Shown in pieces: positions 37,695 to 46,704 of a DNA stretch of 64,000 nt; within the stretch, counting starts at the first letter, position 1; the number at the start of each line of letters is the position of its first letter. The DNA lies in assembly GCA_027365475.1 (NCBI GenBank), contig DAHXNI010000022.1, positions 24,264 to 88,263 on the forward strand, given 5' to 3'. Both the position numbers and the translations under genes were made by a program. The DNA comes from Pseudomonadota bacterium. GTDB lineage: Bacteria; Pseudomonadota; Gammaproteobacteria; JAKAQQ01. The notes beneath the pieces are model-generated. The model ran no database searches. It saw nothing but the letters and a program-made list of their open reading frames with translations, and was not told the origin of the DNA.

Positions 37695-39098
37695 GTGAAA
37701 ACCCTGACCAACTGGCCGGATGCTCCGCCGGGGCGAATACCCGGAGGCGAACCCATTTCGGTTTCGGAGCTCATCCAAAAGGTTCAGCATGCGCTTGCCG
37801 ATTCCTTCGGTCCGGTCCTGGTCGCAGGGGAAATCGCTGATCTCAGGCGGCCGGCTTCGGGCCATTGCTACTGCAATCTCAAAGATGCCACCTCATCGCT
37901 CCGCGCGGTTCTCTTCGAACGCGAAGCCAGAAGACTGGGGTTCACTCTGGAGAACGGTCTTCGGGTACTTGCGCTCGGCCGGGTCGGCCTCTATGCCGCA
38001 CGCGGGGATTTTCAGCTCATCGTCGAATATCTTGAGGAAGCCGGAGAAGGGAGTCTGCGCCGCGAATATGAGCGGCTGAAAAAGGTACTGCAGGCCCAGG
38101 GGTTTTTTGATGCGCGGGCCAAACGACCGCTGCCCGCCTGGCCCCGACGGATCGGCATTGTGAGCTCGGGAACCGGTGCCGCCGTCCGTGACGTCCTCAC
38201 CGTGCTCGCAAGGCGCATGCCTCTCATCCCGGTCCGGATCGCCCCGGCCCAGGTTCAGGGCGAGGGCGCGGAGGCTACGCTGATCGAGGCACTCGAAAGA
38301 CTCAACCGGGATGAAACGGTGGACGTCGTGATCCTGACCCGGGGCGGCGGGTCGCTCAAAGACTTTGCACCGTTCAACACCGAAGCCCTGGTCCGGGCCA
38401 TTCGTGCCTCGCGAGCTCCCATCGTGACCGGCATCGGGCACGAGATCGACGAGACTCTGGCTGATCTCGCTGCCGACCTCAACGGGATCACGCCAAGCGG
38501 TGCGGCCGAGCGGGCCGCTCCCGCACGGGTGGAGGTTGAATCCCGGCTCGCCGACTGGCGTGCAAGACTTCTGAGGCAGCACCCGAAGCACCGGCTCGAT
38601 GAACTCGGGCAGAGACTCGACGAGTTGGCCACCCGCAACCGGCAGACCATCGAGGGAATCTTCCGCGAGAGCACCCAGCGCGTCCAGATCATCCGGGTGA
38701 GTCTCACGACTCACGGTCCCGCAAACCGGCTCCACCTCATCCAGCGAGAACTCTCCCATTGGGGCGAGCGGCTCCGGATTCAGATCCCCTTATCCCGGAT
38801 CGCCTCCGGTACCGCATCGCTCACCGAGAATCGAAACCAGCTCCTGCTCCATATCCGGATCCAGATCGACCGGGCACGCGACCGGCTCGAACGCGTTCAG
38901 GGCCTCTTCCAGGCACACGATCCGAAACTCCCCACCCGGCGCGGATTTGCCCTGGTACGCGATCCGTCCGGACGGATCGTGGGCGAGGCACAAGGTCTAC
39001 GGCCCGAGGATGCACTGACGCTCGAATGGTCCGATGGACGGGCCGGAGCACGGGTCGAATGGATCGACCCCCTGCAGGATTCGAATGCGGCGGAATAA
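37695..39098 (+). CDS. xseA: Exodeoxyribonuclease VII large subunit
   Basis: Catalytic subunit of ExoVII, degrading single-stranded DNA. 467 residues from the GTG at 37695. N-terminal OB fold (SVSELIQKVQHAL, VAGEIADLRRPASGHCYCNLKD), catalytic core with RRIGIVSSGTGAAVRDVL, LTRGGGSLKDFAPFN and VTGIGHEIDETLADLAAD, then a long coiled coil and the C-terminal LPTRRGFALVRD strand. An ATG at 37590 extends the frame but overlaps guaB and the promoter. No xseB is present nearby. Confidence 0.93.
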   Translation: MKTLTNWPDAPPGRIPGGEPISVSELIQKVQHALADSFGPVLVAGEIADLRRPASGHCYCNLKDATSSLRAVLFEREARRLGFTLENGLRVLALGRVGLYAARGDFQLIVEYLEEAGEGSLRREYERLKKVLQAQGFFDARAKRPLPAWPRRIGIVSSGTGAAVRDVLTVLARRMPLIPVRIAPAQVQGEGAEATLIEALERLNRDETVDVVILTRGGGSLKDFAPFNTEALVRAIRASRAPIVTGIGHEIDETLADLAADLNGITPSGAAERAAPARVEVESRLADWRARLLRQHPKHRLDELGQRLDELATRNRQTIEGIFRESTQRVQIIRVSLTTHGPANRLHLIQRELSHWGERLRIQIPLSRIASGTASLTENRNQLLLHIRIQIDRARDRLERVQGLFQAHDPKLPTRRGFALVRDPSGRIVGEAQGLRPEDALTLEWSDGRAGARVEWIDPLQDSNAAE

Positions 39099-40617
39099 CC
39101 TCCGCGCCATACTCGCGCTCGTATTCGTCGCGGGGTTCGGTACCCAGGCTTTCGCCCGCCCCACGCTCGCATCCCTGAAACGGCTCTCCCGGGAAGGACT
39201 CCGGGTGAGCGCCGAGATCGTTTCGCTTGGCCCAGGCGGACAGGTTCTCGCACATTTTCATGCCGGCCGTGCGCTCATCCCGGCATCTTTGTCCAAGCTC
39301 TATGTGGCTGAGGCGGCACTCTCCCGCCTCGGTGCCCGCCATCGCTTCGCGCTCCGGATCGAGACCACAGGTCCGATCGTGGATGGCATTTTGCATGGCG
39401 CACTCGTCGTGGTCGATCCGGGCGATCCGGCCCTCGTCAATGACCGGATCGCACGGGTCGCCCGGTGGGCTCGGATACTGGGACTCCGCCGAGTCCAAGG
39501 CCCATTGGTTCTCGTGCTCGGTGGATTCGGCCGCCCCCCCTGCCGGCTCGTCGACCGCTGTCGGGCACAGGCGACCAGCCACCATGCCTACAATGCACCG
39601 CTTTCCTCGATCGCGGTCAATTATGGAACCTACGACCTTGTGGCCGCCCCAGGCCCCAGGCGAGGTGCCCCGGCCCGGGTTGCGTTCGATCCCTTCCAGC
39701 CGGGTTCCGTGGGACTCGACAACCGTGCCACAACGGGTGCCCCAGGCACGGGAGCCACACTGGCCATCACCCAGAAAGAAACCCCGACCGGAGCCATGGT
39801 CTCAGTCCGGGGAACCATCGCTTGGAAACACCCCCCCGTCTGGCTCTACGTCGCCTCCCCCCACCCCGATCAGACCGCGCTCGCCACCTGGTCTGGATGT
39901 TTCAGCCGTTCTGGAATCGCGATCACGGATGGCGCAAGGATCGAGGGACAGCCACCTCCCGGGGCCCGGCTCTGGTTCAAAAGCCGGGGCGTGACTCTCG
40001 AGACCCTCCTCGACCGCATGCTGGCTTACAGCAACAACTTCATTGCTGACGAGCTCACGCTGGATCTCGCACCCAAGTCCCGGGGCGCTCGTTCCCTCAC
40101 GCTGCCCCAGGCAAGTACTGCGCTCGCCCGGGAACTCTGGCCCACCCTCCGGCACTTCGGGGCATCGCCGCGGATCGTGCTCCGGAGCGGCAGTGGCTTA
40201 AGCCCCCAAAACCGGAGTTCCGCGAGCGATCTGATCGCGCTTCTCCGTGCCATGTATCAGGATTCGATGGATTTCCCCGCCTTCTGGGGTGCGCTGCCCC
40301 CTCCAGCGGAATCTCCCTTCGCCTTTCTCCGCCGGGGTCAGAGGATCTGGCGCGAGCGGTTCTTCGTGAAAACGGGAACGCTCAACGCACCATTCGGTGT
40401 GCTCGGCCTGGCCGGTTATTTTCGTCTCCCAGGCGGAAGGTTCGGGGCGTTCGCGATTCTCGTGAACGGGAGCCGCCGCCATCCCAACATTTCGATCGGT
40501 CCGATGATGCGGATACTGAGACACACTCTCGAAGCCTGGGCATCCCATGGGGCGGGACAACCGGTCGCTGCAGCGTCCCGTTCAACTTTGCTCCATAGAA
40601 AAGATGCACAGAGGTGA
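39085..40617 (+). CDS. dacB: D-alanyl-D-alanine carboxypeptidase/endopeptidase (PBP4 family)
   Basis: Periplasmic peptidoglycan hydrolase, 510 residues. Signal peptide (AILALVFVAGFGTQAFA). The three penicillin-binding motifs are present: SLSK (about 74-77), SNN in AYSNNFIADEL, and KTG in FVKTGTLNAPFG. The large insert between SxxK and SxN is typical of class C PBP4. ATG at 39085 overlaps the xseA stop by 14 bases. Confidence 0.93.
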   Translation: MRRNNLRAILALVFVAGFGTQAFARPTLASLKRLSREGLRVSAEIVSLGPGGQVLAHFHAGRALIPASLSKLYVAEAALSRLGARHRFALRIETTGPIVDGILHGALVVVDPGDPALVNDRIARVARWARILGLRRVQGPLVLVLGGFGRPPCRLVDRCRAQATSHHAYNAPLSSIAVNYGTYDLVAAPGPRRGAPARVAFDPFQPGSVGLDNRATTGAPGTGATLAITQKETPTGAMVSVRGTIAWKHPPVWLYVASPHPDQTALATWSGCFSRSGIAITDGARIEGQPPPGARLWFKSRGVTLETLLDRMLAYSNNFIADELTLDLAPKSRGARSLTLPQASTALARELWPTLRHFGASPRIVLRSGSGLSPQNRSSASDLIALLRAMYQDSMDFPAFWGALPPPAESPFAFLRRGQRIWRERFFVKTGTLNAPFGVLGLAGYFRLPGGRFGAFAILVNGSRRHPNISIGPMMRILRHTLEAWASHGAGQPVAAASRSTLLHRKDAQR

Positions 40618-40912
40618 CTGGGATATCGCGTTATACTGGTACCATCCGTTCCTTTGATCTTTCATGGCGGGGAATCAAACTGATGAGACGGGTACGCTCA
40701 CTCATGAATCCCCAGCCGAGCTGTTCGAGACAGCAGCGGCCAGCGATGCGCCCAATCTGCGCGGTACGCATTTTTTACCCAGCCCTCGCTGCAACCCGGA
40801 AGCGGGAGCGCTCCCCTGTTTGCCGCCACCCCGCGCCACGCCCCTGGCGTTCGTTACTTTTGTTTCGCGGTCATACCTGAACCGCCACAGCCCGTGAACC
40901 ACAACGGAAATC
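40618..40912. other. 295-bp stretch without a supported gene
   Basis: Between dacB and the Rieske oxygenase. Contains a TTATACT box near 40632 and short open frames with no recognisable product. It marks the left border of an accessory patch that ends near 44204. Confidence 0.4.
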
Positions 40913-41998
40913 ATGCCCTCAATCGATACCTTGACTCGTAGCGGCCTGCTCTCATCCGTCGACAGCCGCGACCTCCGCAACACCGGCCTGCATCCGGATT
41001 TCTGGTACCCACTGGCACGCAGCAACGACATCAAGCCAGGCAAAACACTCGGCGTAAGCTTTGCTGGCGAACCCATCGTGCTGGTGCGGCCAGAGAAGGG
41101 TGCGGTGTTCGCGTTGGAAGATCGCTGTGCGCACCGTCAGGTGCCGCTTCATCTCGGTGTGGTACGCGGAGACCGTGTGCAGTGCAGCTATCACTGCTGG
41201 ACCTACGACCGCAGCGGCAACTGCGTCAACGTGCCCTATCTCGACAAGAGCGAGACTCTTCCCAACGGTGTGCGCAGCTACCCCAGCCGTGAGGCCTACG
41301 GCCTCATCTTCGTCTTTCCCGGCGATCCCGCTCAGTTAGAGACGACGCCGTTTCCCAACGTTCCGACCTACGCCCAACCTGAATACAAAACTCGCTTTCT
41401 CGATCGCCGCATCAACTGCCACTACTCGTTCATGCACGAGAACCTGATGGACATGAATCATCAATTCCTGCACCGCAGCCTGATGGGCACGATCCGCGCT
41501 ACTCTGCTGGATATTCGCGAGGGTACCGACTGGGTCGAGGCTGACTACACCTTCTCGCGCGCCGCGGGCAAGCAGCCTCTGGGCGAGCGCTTCATGATCA
41601 ACCGCAAACACGAGCCGGACCCCACGAGGGGCCTGATCGACCTGATGACCATTCGTACCGGCTACCCCTATCAGACGCTTCAATTCCGTACCGCAGGTAG
41701 CACCGAGCCGGCGCTGGACCTGTGGTGTAGCTACGTTCCCGTGGACCGTAAGCAGCGTATCAATCAGACCTACGGTCTCATGATGATCCGCAAGCCCGAC
41801 TTTCCCGGCATGATCCACCTACTCTGGCCCTTCATCATATGGTTCACCAACGGCATCTTCCGTCAGGATCGTGACATTGTCGAAGCCGAGCAGCACGCCT
41901 TTAACGAACAGGGCAGAGATCTCAACAACGAGATCTCTCCGGTCATTCGGAAGCTGAAAGACTTGCTGACGCGCAAGGGTCAGCCCTTGCATGCCTGA
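40913..41998 (+). CDS. Rieske-type non-heme iron oxygenase
   Basis: 361 residues. Rieske [2Fe-2S] domain at about 25-140 with CAH (in EDRCAHRQVPLHLG) and CSYHCWTYD; catalytic domain from about 150 with the mononuclear iron site NLMDMNHQFLH (two His, and a conserved Asp relay). Resembles the alpha subunits of single-component or two-component aromatic/terpenoid oxygenases. A reductase partner is not adjacent. Codon choice (CTG-rich, less CTC) differs from the surrounding core genes, and an insertion sequence follows at once, so it may be acquired. Substrate unknown. Confidence 0.88.
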   Translation: MPSIDTLTRSGLLSSVDSRDLRNTGLHPDFWYPLARSNDIKPGKTLGVSFAGEPIVLVRPEKGAVFALEDRCAHRQVPLHLGVVRGDRVQCSYHCWTYDRSGNCVNVPYLDKSETLPNGVRSYPSREAYGLIFVFPGDPAQLETTPFPNVPTYAQPEYKTRFLDRRINCHYSFMHENLMDMNHQFLHRSLMGTIRATLLDIREGTDWVEADYTFSRAAGKQPLGERFMINRKHEPDPTRGLIDLMTIRTGYPYQTLQFRTAGSTEPALDLWCSYVPVDRKQRINQTYGLMMIRKPDFPGMIHLLWPFIIWFTNGIFRQDRDIVEAEQHAFNEQGRDLNNEISPVIRKLKDLLTRKGQPLHA

Positions 41999-42097
41999 GA
42001 TTTGAGGCAACATTGCCACTCAACTGTGCGGGACACACCTCCCATCCGTAAAGACCGCTTCTGATCGCCAACCCAGTCTGACCCGGTGCGCGACAAG

Positions 42098-42117
42098 CCC
42101 CGCCGTTCAGGGCGGGG
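42098..42117. repeat. Left-end hairpin of the IS200/IS605 element
   Basis: CCCCGCC (42098-42104), loop GTTCAG, GGCGGGG (42111-42117). Single-strand hairpins of this sort are the TnpA recognition structures of the family. Confidence 0.75.
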
Positions 42118-42152
42118 AAGGATAGCGCGGACGGCGTAGCCGTCCTTGGGGT

Positions 42153-42566
42153 TCAGTGTGGGGTCTGTTGCTGCTCGATGTACTGCCGCACGATGGAAAT
42201 GGGTGCGCCACCACAGCTTGATGCGAAGTAAGACGGCGACCAGAGCACGCCCTTCCAGTAGCGTTTCTGGATGTCAGGTCGCTCTTTGCGCAGCAGGCGG
42301 CCGGAAACGCCCTTGAGACTGTTCACGAGGTTGGAGACGGCAACCTTGGGCGGATACTCCACCAGCAAATGCACAGGGTCGCGCGCTCCGTCCATCTCGA
42401 TCAGTTGCGCCTCGAAATCGGCGCAGACCTTGGCGAAGATTGTGCGCAGCCGGTTGATGGCATCGCCATCGAACACCCGGCGGCGATATTTCGCCACAAA
42501 GACCAAGTGGACGTGCATCTTGAAAACGCAGTTCCGTCCGCGCCGAATGTCGTTGTCATTACGCAT
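42153..42566 (-). CDS. tnpA: IS200/IS605 transposase TnpA (Y1, HUH)
   Basis: 137 residues from the ATG at 42566 (MRNDNDIRRGRNCVFK), the normal N-terminus of the family. HUH motif HVHL in KMHVHLVFVAKYRR, and a C-terminal catalytic Tyr in VRQYIEQQ. Catalyses single-stranded peel-and-paste transposition. It appears intact. An in-frame extension to 42593 would overlap tnpB's start. Confidence 0.93.
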   Translation of the reverse strand: MRNDNDIRRGRNCVFKMHVHLVFVAKYRRRVFDGDAINRLRTIFAKVCADFEAQLIEMDGARDPVHLLVEYPPKVAVSNLVNSLKGVSGRLLRKERPDIQKRYWKGVLWSPSYFASSCGGAPISIVRQYIEQQQTPH

Positions 42567-42591
42567 AATAGACCAAGAGTATGATTGAGCC

Positions 42592-43890
42592 ATGCAACGA
42601 CTTCAAGCCTACCAATACGAACTCAGGCCAAACGGCCAGCAAGAGCGGCAGATGCGCCGCTTTGCTGGCTCGTGCCGGGTCGTGTTCAACGAGGCTTTGG
42701 CGTTGCAGATGAAACGCCACGAGCAAGGCGAGAAGAAGCTCGGCTATGCCGGTCTGTGCAAACTGCTTACGGAGTGGCGTAACGGAGCGCCGCTGCCTTC
42801 CGGGCGCACGGCCCCGTGGCTGGCCGATGCGCCGGTTCATCCGTTGCAGCAGAAGCTCAAGGATTTGGAACGCGCCTATACCAACTTCTTCGCCAAGCAG
42901 ACCGACTTCCCACGTTTCAAGAAGAAGGGCCAGCACGACAGCCTTCGCTATCCCGACCCGAAACAGATCAGGCTCGATCAGAACAACAGCCGCCTGTTCC
43001 TGCCGAAACTTGGTTGGCTGCGCTATCGCAACAGCCGGGAAGCGCTCGGCACGGTGAAGAACGTCACCGTCAGCCAGTTCCGCGGCAAGTGGTTTGTCTC
43101 GATTCAGACTGAGCGGGAAGTCGAGCAACCCATCCCGCAAGGCGGAGTGGTTGGCATCGACATGGGCGTAGCCCGCTTCGCCACGCTCTCGGACGGCATG
43201 TTCTACGCGCCGCTCCATAGCTTCAAACGGCACGAAACCGCTCTGCGAAAAGCGCAGCAGGTCCTGAGCCGCAAGCAGAAGTTCAGCAACAACTGGAAGA
43301 AGGCCAAGGCCCGCGTCCAGCGCATCCATGCCCGTATCGGCAACGCCCGCCGCGACTACCTGCACAAGACCTCAACCGCGATCAGCCAAAACCACGCGAT
43401 GGTGTGTATCGAGGACTTGCAGGTGCGGAATATGTCCAAGTCGGCGGCAGGCACAACCGAAGCGCCGGGCCAAAACGTTCGAGCCAAGTCTGGCTTGAAT
43501 AAGTCCATCCTCGATCAAGGCTGGTTCGAGTTCCGCCGTCAACTAGACTACAAATTGGCATGGAACGGCGGTTGGCTCGCGGCCGTGCCGCCACAAAACA
43601 CCAGCCGCACATGCCCGGCCTGCGGCCATGTCTCGGCGGACAACCGCCAGATGCAAGCCAGGTTCGAATGTGTGGCGTGTGGTTTCGAGGAAAACGCCGA
43701 TCTGGTCGGCGCGATCAACGTGCTTCGTCGCGGCGAGGCAATGTTTGCAAGCGAAGGGCAGGACACGGTGGACGCTTCCACCGGGTACGCAAGTACAGCC
43801 CGGATCGCCTGTCAAGTGAGCGATGCAATAGGGTCGCCAGCAGCAGGAACCCACCGAAGCGACTCAGGGGCGGCACAATGCCGTGCCTGA
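42592..43890 (+). CDS. tnpB: TnpB, RNA-guided nuclease of the IS200/IS605 element
   Basis: 432 residues. N-terminal OrfB helix-turn-helix domain, then a RuvC fold with all three acidic residues: Asp in VVGIDMGVARFA, Glu in VCIEDLQVRNMSK, Asp in NADLVGAIN. The zinc finger CPACG...CVACG is complete. TnpB proteins are omega-RNA-guided nucleases that protect the element. The last 40 residues are less conserved and overlap the region expected to encode the omega RNA. It appears functional. Confidence 0.94.
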   Translation: MQRLQAYQYELRPNGQQERQMRRFAGSCRVVFNEALALQMKRHEQGEKKLGYAGLCKLLTEWRNGAPLPSGRTAPWLADAPVHPLQQKLKDLERAYTNFFAKQTDFPRFKKKGQHDSLRYPDPKQIRLDQNNSRLFLPKLGWLRYRNSREALGTVKNVTVSQFRGKWFVSIQTEREVEQPIPQGGVVGIDMGVARFATLSDGMFYAPLHSFKRHETALRKAQQVLSRKQKFSNNWKKAKARVQRIHARIGNARRDYLHKTSTAISQNHAMVCIEDLQVRNMSKSAAGTTEAPGQNVRAKSGLNKSILDQGWFEFRRQLDYKLAWNGGWLAAVPPQNTSRTCPACGHVSADNRQMQARFECVACGFEENADLVGAINVLRRGEAMFASEGQDTVDASTGYASTARIACQVSDAIGSPAAGTHRSDSGAAQCRA

Positions 43891-43932
43891 GCGCCGTAGG
43901 AATCCCCGGCATTCATGCCGGGGAGGATGTCA
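43700..43932 (+). ncRNA. Probable omega (reRNA) guide scaffold of TnpB
   Basis: In IS200/IS605 elements the omega RNA comes from the 3' end of tnpB through the right end, and the guide is the flanking genomic sequence. Here that is the last part of tnpB to the right-end hairpin, with the guide beginning at about 43933 (GATAGCTCATTG...). Boundaries are inferred, not seen. Confidence 0.4.
43904..43923. repeat. Right-end hairpin of the IS200/IS605 element
   Basis: CCCCGGC-ATTCAT-GCCGGGG, perfect 7-bp stem, 14 bp past the tnpB stop and followed by AGGATGTCAAC. Confidence 0.8.
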
Positions 43933-44204
43933 ACGATAGCTCATTGCAGTGGTCTGCCACGACAGACCATCCGATCCGGAGCGATGCACTCTCAAGTACC
44001 CGTGGTGCAAACGTTCCGCTGCTCTCTTTGTCCAGGATGCAACGGTCTCCTTTTGAGATTTTGCGAAGGAGCGGCGAACGCAGTTGTGGTTGCGATCAGT
44101 GGACGGGAGTTCAAACGGCTCCGGATGATGGCCCGGGTGGCGGAGCAACGGATCCGGTTGAGAGAGGCGGCGGCCAGCCCTGCGAGGGGTATCGCAGGTC
44201 GGCT
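43933..44204. other. Non-coding stretch right of the insertion sequence
   Basis: About 270 bp with no supported gene. Short frames on both strands match nothing recognised. It is probably degraded sequence at the right border of the accessory patch. Confidence 0.4.
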
Positions 44205-44642
44205 TCAGCGCAGAAACAGGCTGTAGGTCAAAACCACGCCGACGAAGGCGGTGAATGCGGTATATTTCCAGTTTTTTTCAGCCGCCGCGAAAAACACCAT
44301 CGAACTCACGACCCGGATATAGGGCGTGAAGATGAGCACCGCAATCCCGAGGTTGACGAAGGCACGTGGTCCGATCAGCGCAGGCGTCAGGATGGCGCGC
44401 ACATCACCGACCAAGAACTGGAAGAAATTCATTCCGGCAATGAGGTAGTTCAGGTGAAGCGAGCCGGTTTTCACATATTCCCAGATCATCCCGGTCAGGA
44501 CCAGAATAATGCTGAGAACCACTCCGGAAAGGAGCAGATAACCCACAAGGAGCTCCATCTCGTGCTCCTGGCGTGCTTCCTTCCCGATCTTGCTGTGCGA
44601 ATCCGGTGTTGCGGCGGGTTTTGGACGGTGCTTCGATTTCAT
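44205..44642 (-). CDS. DUF1634 membrane protein
   Basis: 145 residues: a basic N-terminus (residues 1-30) and three to four transmembrane helices. The IRVVSSMVFFAAAEKNWKYT end is typical of DUF1634. DUF1634 genes are usually paired with TauE/SafE exporters, as here (17 bp downstream), so it is probably an accessory subunit. Function untested. Confidence 0.82.
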   Translation of the reverse strand: MKSKHRPKPAATPDSHSKIGKEARQEHEMELLVGYLLLSGVVLSIILVLTGMIWEYVKTGSLHLNYLIAGMNFFQFLVGDVRAILTPALIGPRAFVNLGIAVLIFTPYIRVVSSMVFFAAAEKNWKYTAFTAFVGVVLTYSLFLR

Positions 44643-44659
44643 GTGGGTCTCTCCATCCC

Positions 44660-45499
44660 CTAGGGGATCACGCCGATTCCCCGGAGGATCATCTCGACCC
44701 CGAGAGCGAGAAGCACATACAGGAAGAATTGGCGGATTGCATGGTTACTCAGGCGCTTGAGGAGACGGGTGCCGACAAAGGCACCGGCCACGACCCCCAC
44801 GATGACGGGGGCGACAAGCCCCGGGTCGACATAGCCGGCGGCGATATAAATACTGGTGCCGGCGAGAGCGGTAACCCCAATGATGAGGTTACTGGTCGTG
44901 GTCGAGACCTTGGGCGGGAGCCCCATCGCAAGATCCAGGATCAAAACCTTGAGGGCACCGGCCCCAATACCGAGGAGTCCCGCGATGAACCCTGCTCCGA
45001 ACATGCAGGGTCCGCCAAGCCAGGCGCGGCGGCCCTGATACTCGATCTCCTTGTGTTCGGCGTGATCGTAATAGGCACCCCGAAGTTCCAGCCAGCGCGA
45101 AAACCGATCAGCCGGAAGCAGGTAGTTGGTGAGGTTATGCTTGCGGATGAAAAGGGTACCCCAGGAGATGAGCAGGACAATCCCGAAGGCGATGAAAAGT
45201 GGCTGGTCGGACGAAACCAGGGTGACCGTGGCGCCGATGATAGCACCCAGAATCGTGAACATCTCGAGGAACATGCCCACTTTGAGGTTCGTGACCCCGT
45301 CGCGTACATACGCCGAGGCTGCCCCGCTCGAGGTGGCAATCACCGAGACGATACTGATCGCGATGGCGTGCTTGATGTTGACCCCGAAAAGCGTGAGGGC
45401 CGGGATGAGGACGATGCCTCCACCCATGCCGCTCATGGCGCCGATGAATCCGGCAACGATTGAAACGAGGAAGAGAACCCCAGGCGAGGTGATACTCAT
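44660..45499 (-). CDS. TauE/SafE-family anion exporter
   Basis: 279 residues, about eight transmembrane helices in two repeated halves. Each half has the family glycine-rich signature (GFIGAMSGMGGGIVLIPAL and GFIAGLLGIGAGALKVLIL). The family moves sulfite, sulfoacetate or other organosulfur anions across the inner membrane. Its start overlaps the stop of the MetX-family gene by 4 bases, tying it to a sulfur-assimilation gene and supporting a sulfur role (inference). Confidence 0.88.
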   Translation of the reverse strand: MSITSPGVLFLVSIVAGFIGAMSGMGGGIVLIPALTLFGVNIKHAIAISIVSVIATSSGAASAYVRDGVTNLKVGMFLEMFTILGAIIGATVTLVSSDQPLFIAFGIVLLISWGTLFIRKHNLTNYLLPADRFSRWLELRGAYYDHAEHKEIEYQGRRAWLGGPCMFGAGFIAGLLGIGAGALKVLILDLAMGLPPKVSTTTSNLIIGVTALAGTSIYIAAGYVDPGLVAPVIVGVVAGAFVGTRLLKRLSNHAIRQFFLYVLLALGVEMILRGIGVIP

Positions 45500-46704
45500 G
45501 CAAACTCCAACAGCTTGCGGATAGGAGGAGCGAAGTGTTCCCAGTCGATCAGGAAGGAATCGTGACCGAAGGGTGAATCAAAAATCCGCAGATCGACCGG
45601 GATCCCCGCCCGGCCGAGGGCCTGCGCGAGGGATTCCTGCTGGTGAGGCGGGTAGAGCTGATCAGTCACGACACCCGCAACCAGTGCCTGCTCAAGCTGG
45701 AGCCGTGAGAGCGCCTGGTCGAGCCGACCGCCACCATGCGCCTCAGCATCGAACTGATCCATGGCGCGCGAAAGGTAGAAGTAGGCATCTGGATCGAAAT
45801 GTCGGGCAAAACTTCTGGCGCGTTGCTCAAGGTACCATTCTACGGCAAAGGGTGCCTCGACGTCGAACGCATGCGCCGCACCCGAACGGGGATCGGTCTC
45901 TCGCCGGCGACCAAAACGTTCGCGCCATTCGACTGCCGAGCGGTAGGAAATAAGCCCGAGCTTGCGTGCGAGCATCATCCCCCGCTCCATCGCTTCCGGA
46001 TCTCCGTGCCGATGGCTGGCCAGGACCTCCCGCTGAAGTGAGCGGATGGCGATTGCGAAAGGTTCGCTTGTAGACGCGGTACAGAGCAATCCGAGCCGCC
46101 TGACAAACCCGGGATGGAGGAGTGCCAAAGCAAGTGCAGAAAACCCGCCCATGGACGGGCCGATCACGGCATCGAGTCTTTCGACTCCGAGCGCACGGAG
46201 GGCCTGATAGGCCGCCTCGGCAATATCCTCGATCGCAAGTTCGGGAAACGAGGTGCCATAAGGGTGCCCGGTCACCGGATTGATCGCAGCCGGGCCGCTC
46301 GACCCGAAGCAGCTGCCGAGCGAGTTAAAGCAGAAAACCCGGATCCTCCTCGTATCAATCGCTCGTCCGGGACCAATCAGGGGCTCCCACCAGCCAGGTG
46401 CGGGATCCTCATCGGATGAGGCTGCATGGGCCGATGGAGAGAGGCCGGTCAGAATGAGGAGGCTTGGAGCGGATGCTCGGGGCCCCCAGGTTTCGTAGGC
46501 CAGTGTGATCGCGGGCAGGCTGCCGCCTCTGAAAAAACGGAACGGATGGGCGAGCGCGAGCGTGCGCCGTGCCGTCTCCTCCGCATGAGGAGCCACCGCC
46601 CTGCCTTCTTCCAGGGTCGTTTCCAAAGCCCGGGTGCGCGCAGGGCCGCACCTTGCCGTGCCAGCAGCATGTGTGCGTCCCGGCTGCACATCACGCCGGG
46701 GCAT
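45496..46704 (-). CDS. metX: MetX-family homoserine/serine O-acyltransferase
   Basis: Alpha/beta hydrolase, 402 residues from the ATG at 46704. Nucleophile elbow VIGPSMGGFSAL; Asp and His in VVTDQLYPP and FGHDSFL; substrate loop SSGPAAINPVTGHPYG. MetX enzymes activate homoserine with acetyl- or succinyl-CoA for methionine synthesis, and some proteobacterial members are serine O-succinyltransferases for cysteine synthesis. The SGPAAINP and FPELAIEDIA blocks recall the succinyltransferase branches, so specificity is open. An in-frame extension to 46764 lies inside der; the chosen start overlaps der by 14 bases. Confidence 0.85.
   Translation of the reverse strand: MPRRDVQPGRTHAAGTARCGPARTRALETTLEEGRAVAPHAEETARRTLALAHPFRFFRGGSLPAITLAYETWGPRASAPSLLILTGLSPSAHAASSDEDPAPGWWEPLIGPGRAIDTRRIRVFCFNSLGSCFGSSGPAAINPVTGHPYGTSFPELAIEDIAEAAYQALRALGVERLDAVIGPSMGGFSALALALLHPGFVRRLGLLCTASTSEPFAIAIRSLQREVLASHRHGDPEAMERGMMLARKLGLISYRSAVEWRERFGRRRETDPRSGAAHAFDVEAPFAVEWYLEQRARSFARHFDPDAYFYLSRAMDQFDAEAHGGGRLDQALSRLQLEQALVAGVVTDQLYPPHQQESLAQALGRAGIPVDLRIFDSPFGHDSFLIDWEHFAPPIRKLLEFA

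Larger units (their letters stand above)
42098..43932. mobile_element. IS200/IS605-family insertion sequence
   Basis: Divergent tnpA (minus) and tnpB (plus) bounded by two subterminal hairpins of similar sequence. Both ends read CCCCG..TTCA..CGGGGA.GAT. The exact tips cannot be fixed without an empty site. The right end runs into GGATGTCAAC, consistent with a TCAA-type cleavage site known for this family. Inserted 100 bp past the Rieske gene. Confidence 0.88.

Noticed and set aside
40664-40897. 77-codon frame between dacB and the Rieske gene
   Set aside because: No motif, no homology I can recognise, and atypical composition; left as non-coding.
43915-44226. 103-codon plus-strand frame right of the insertion sequence
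   Set aside because: Begins inside the IS right end, has no ribosome site and no recognisable domain.
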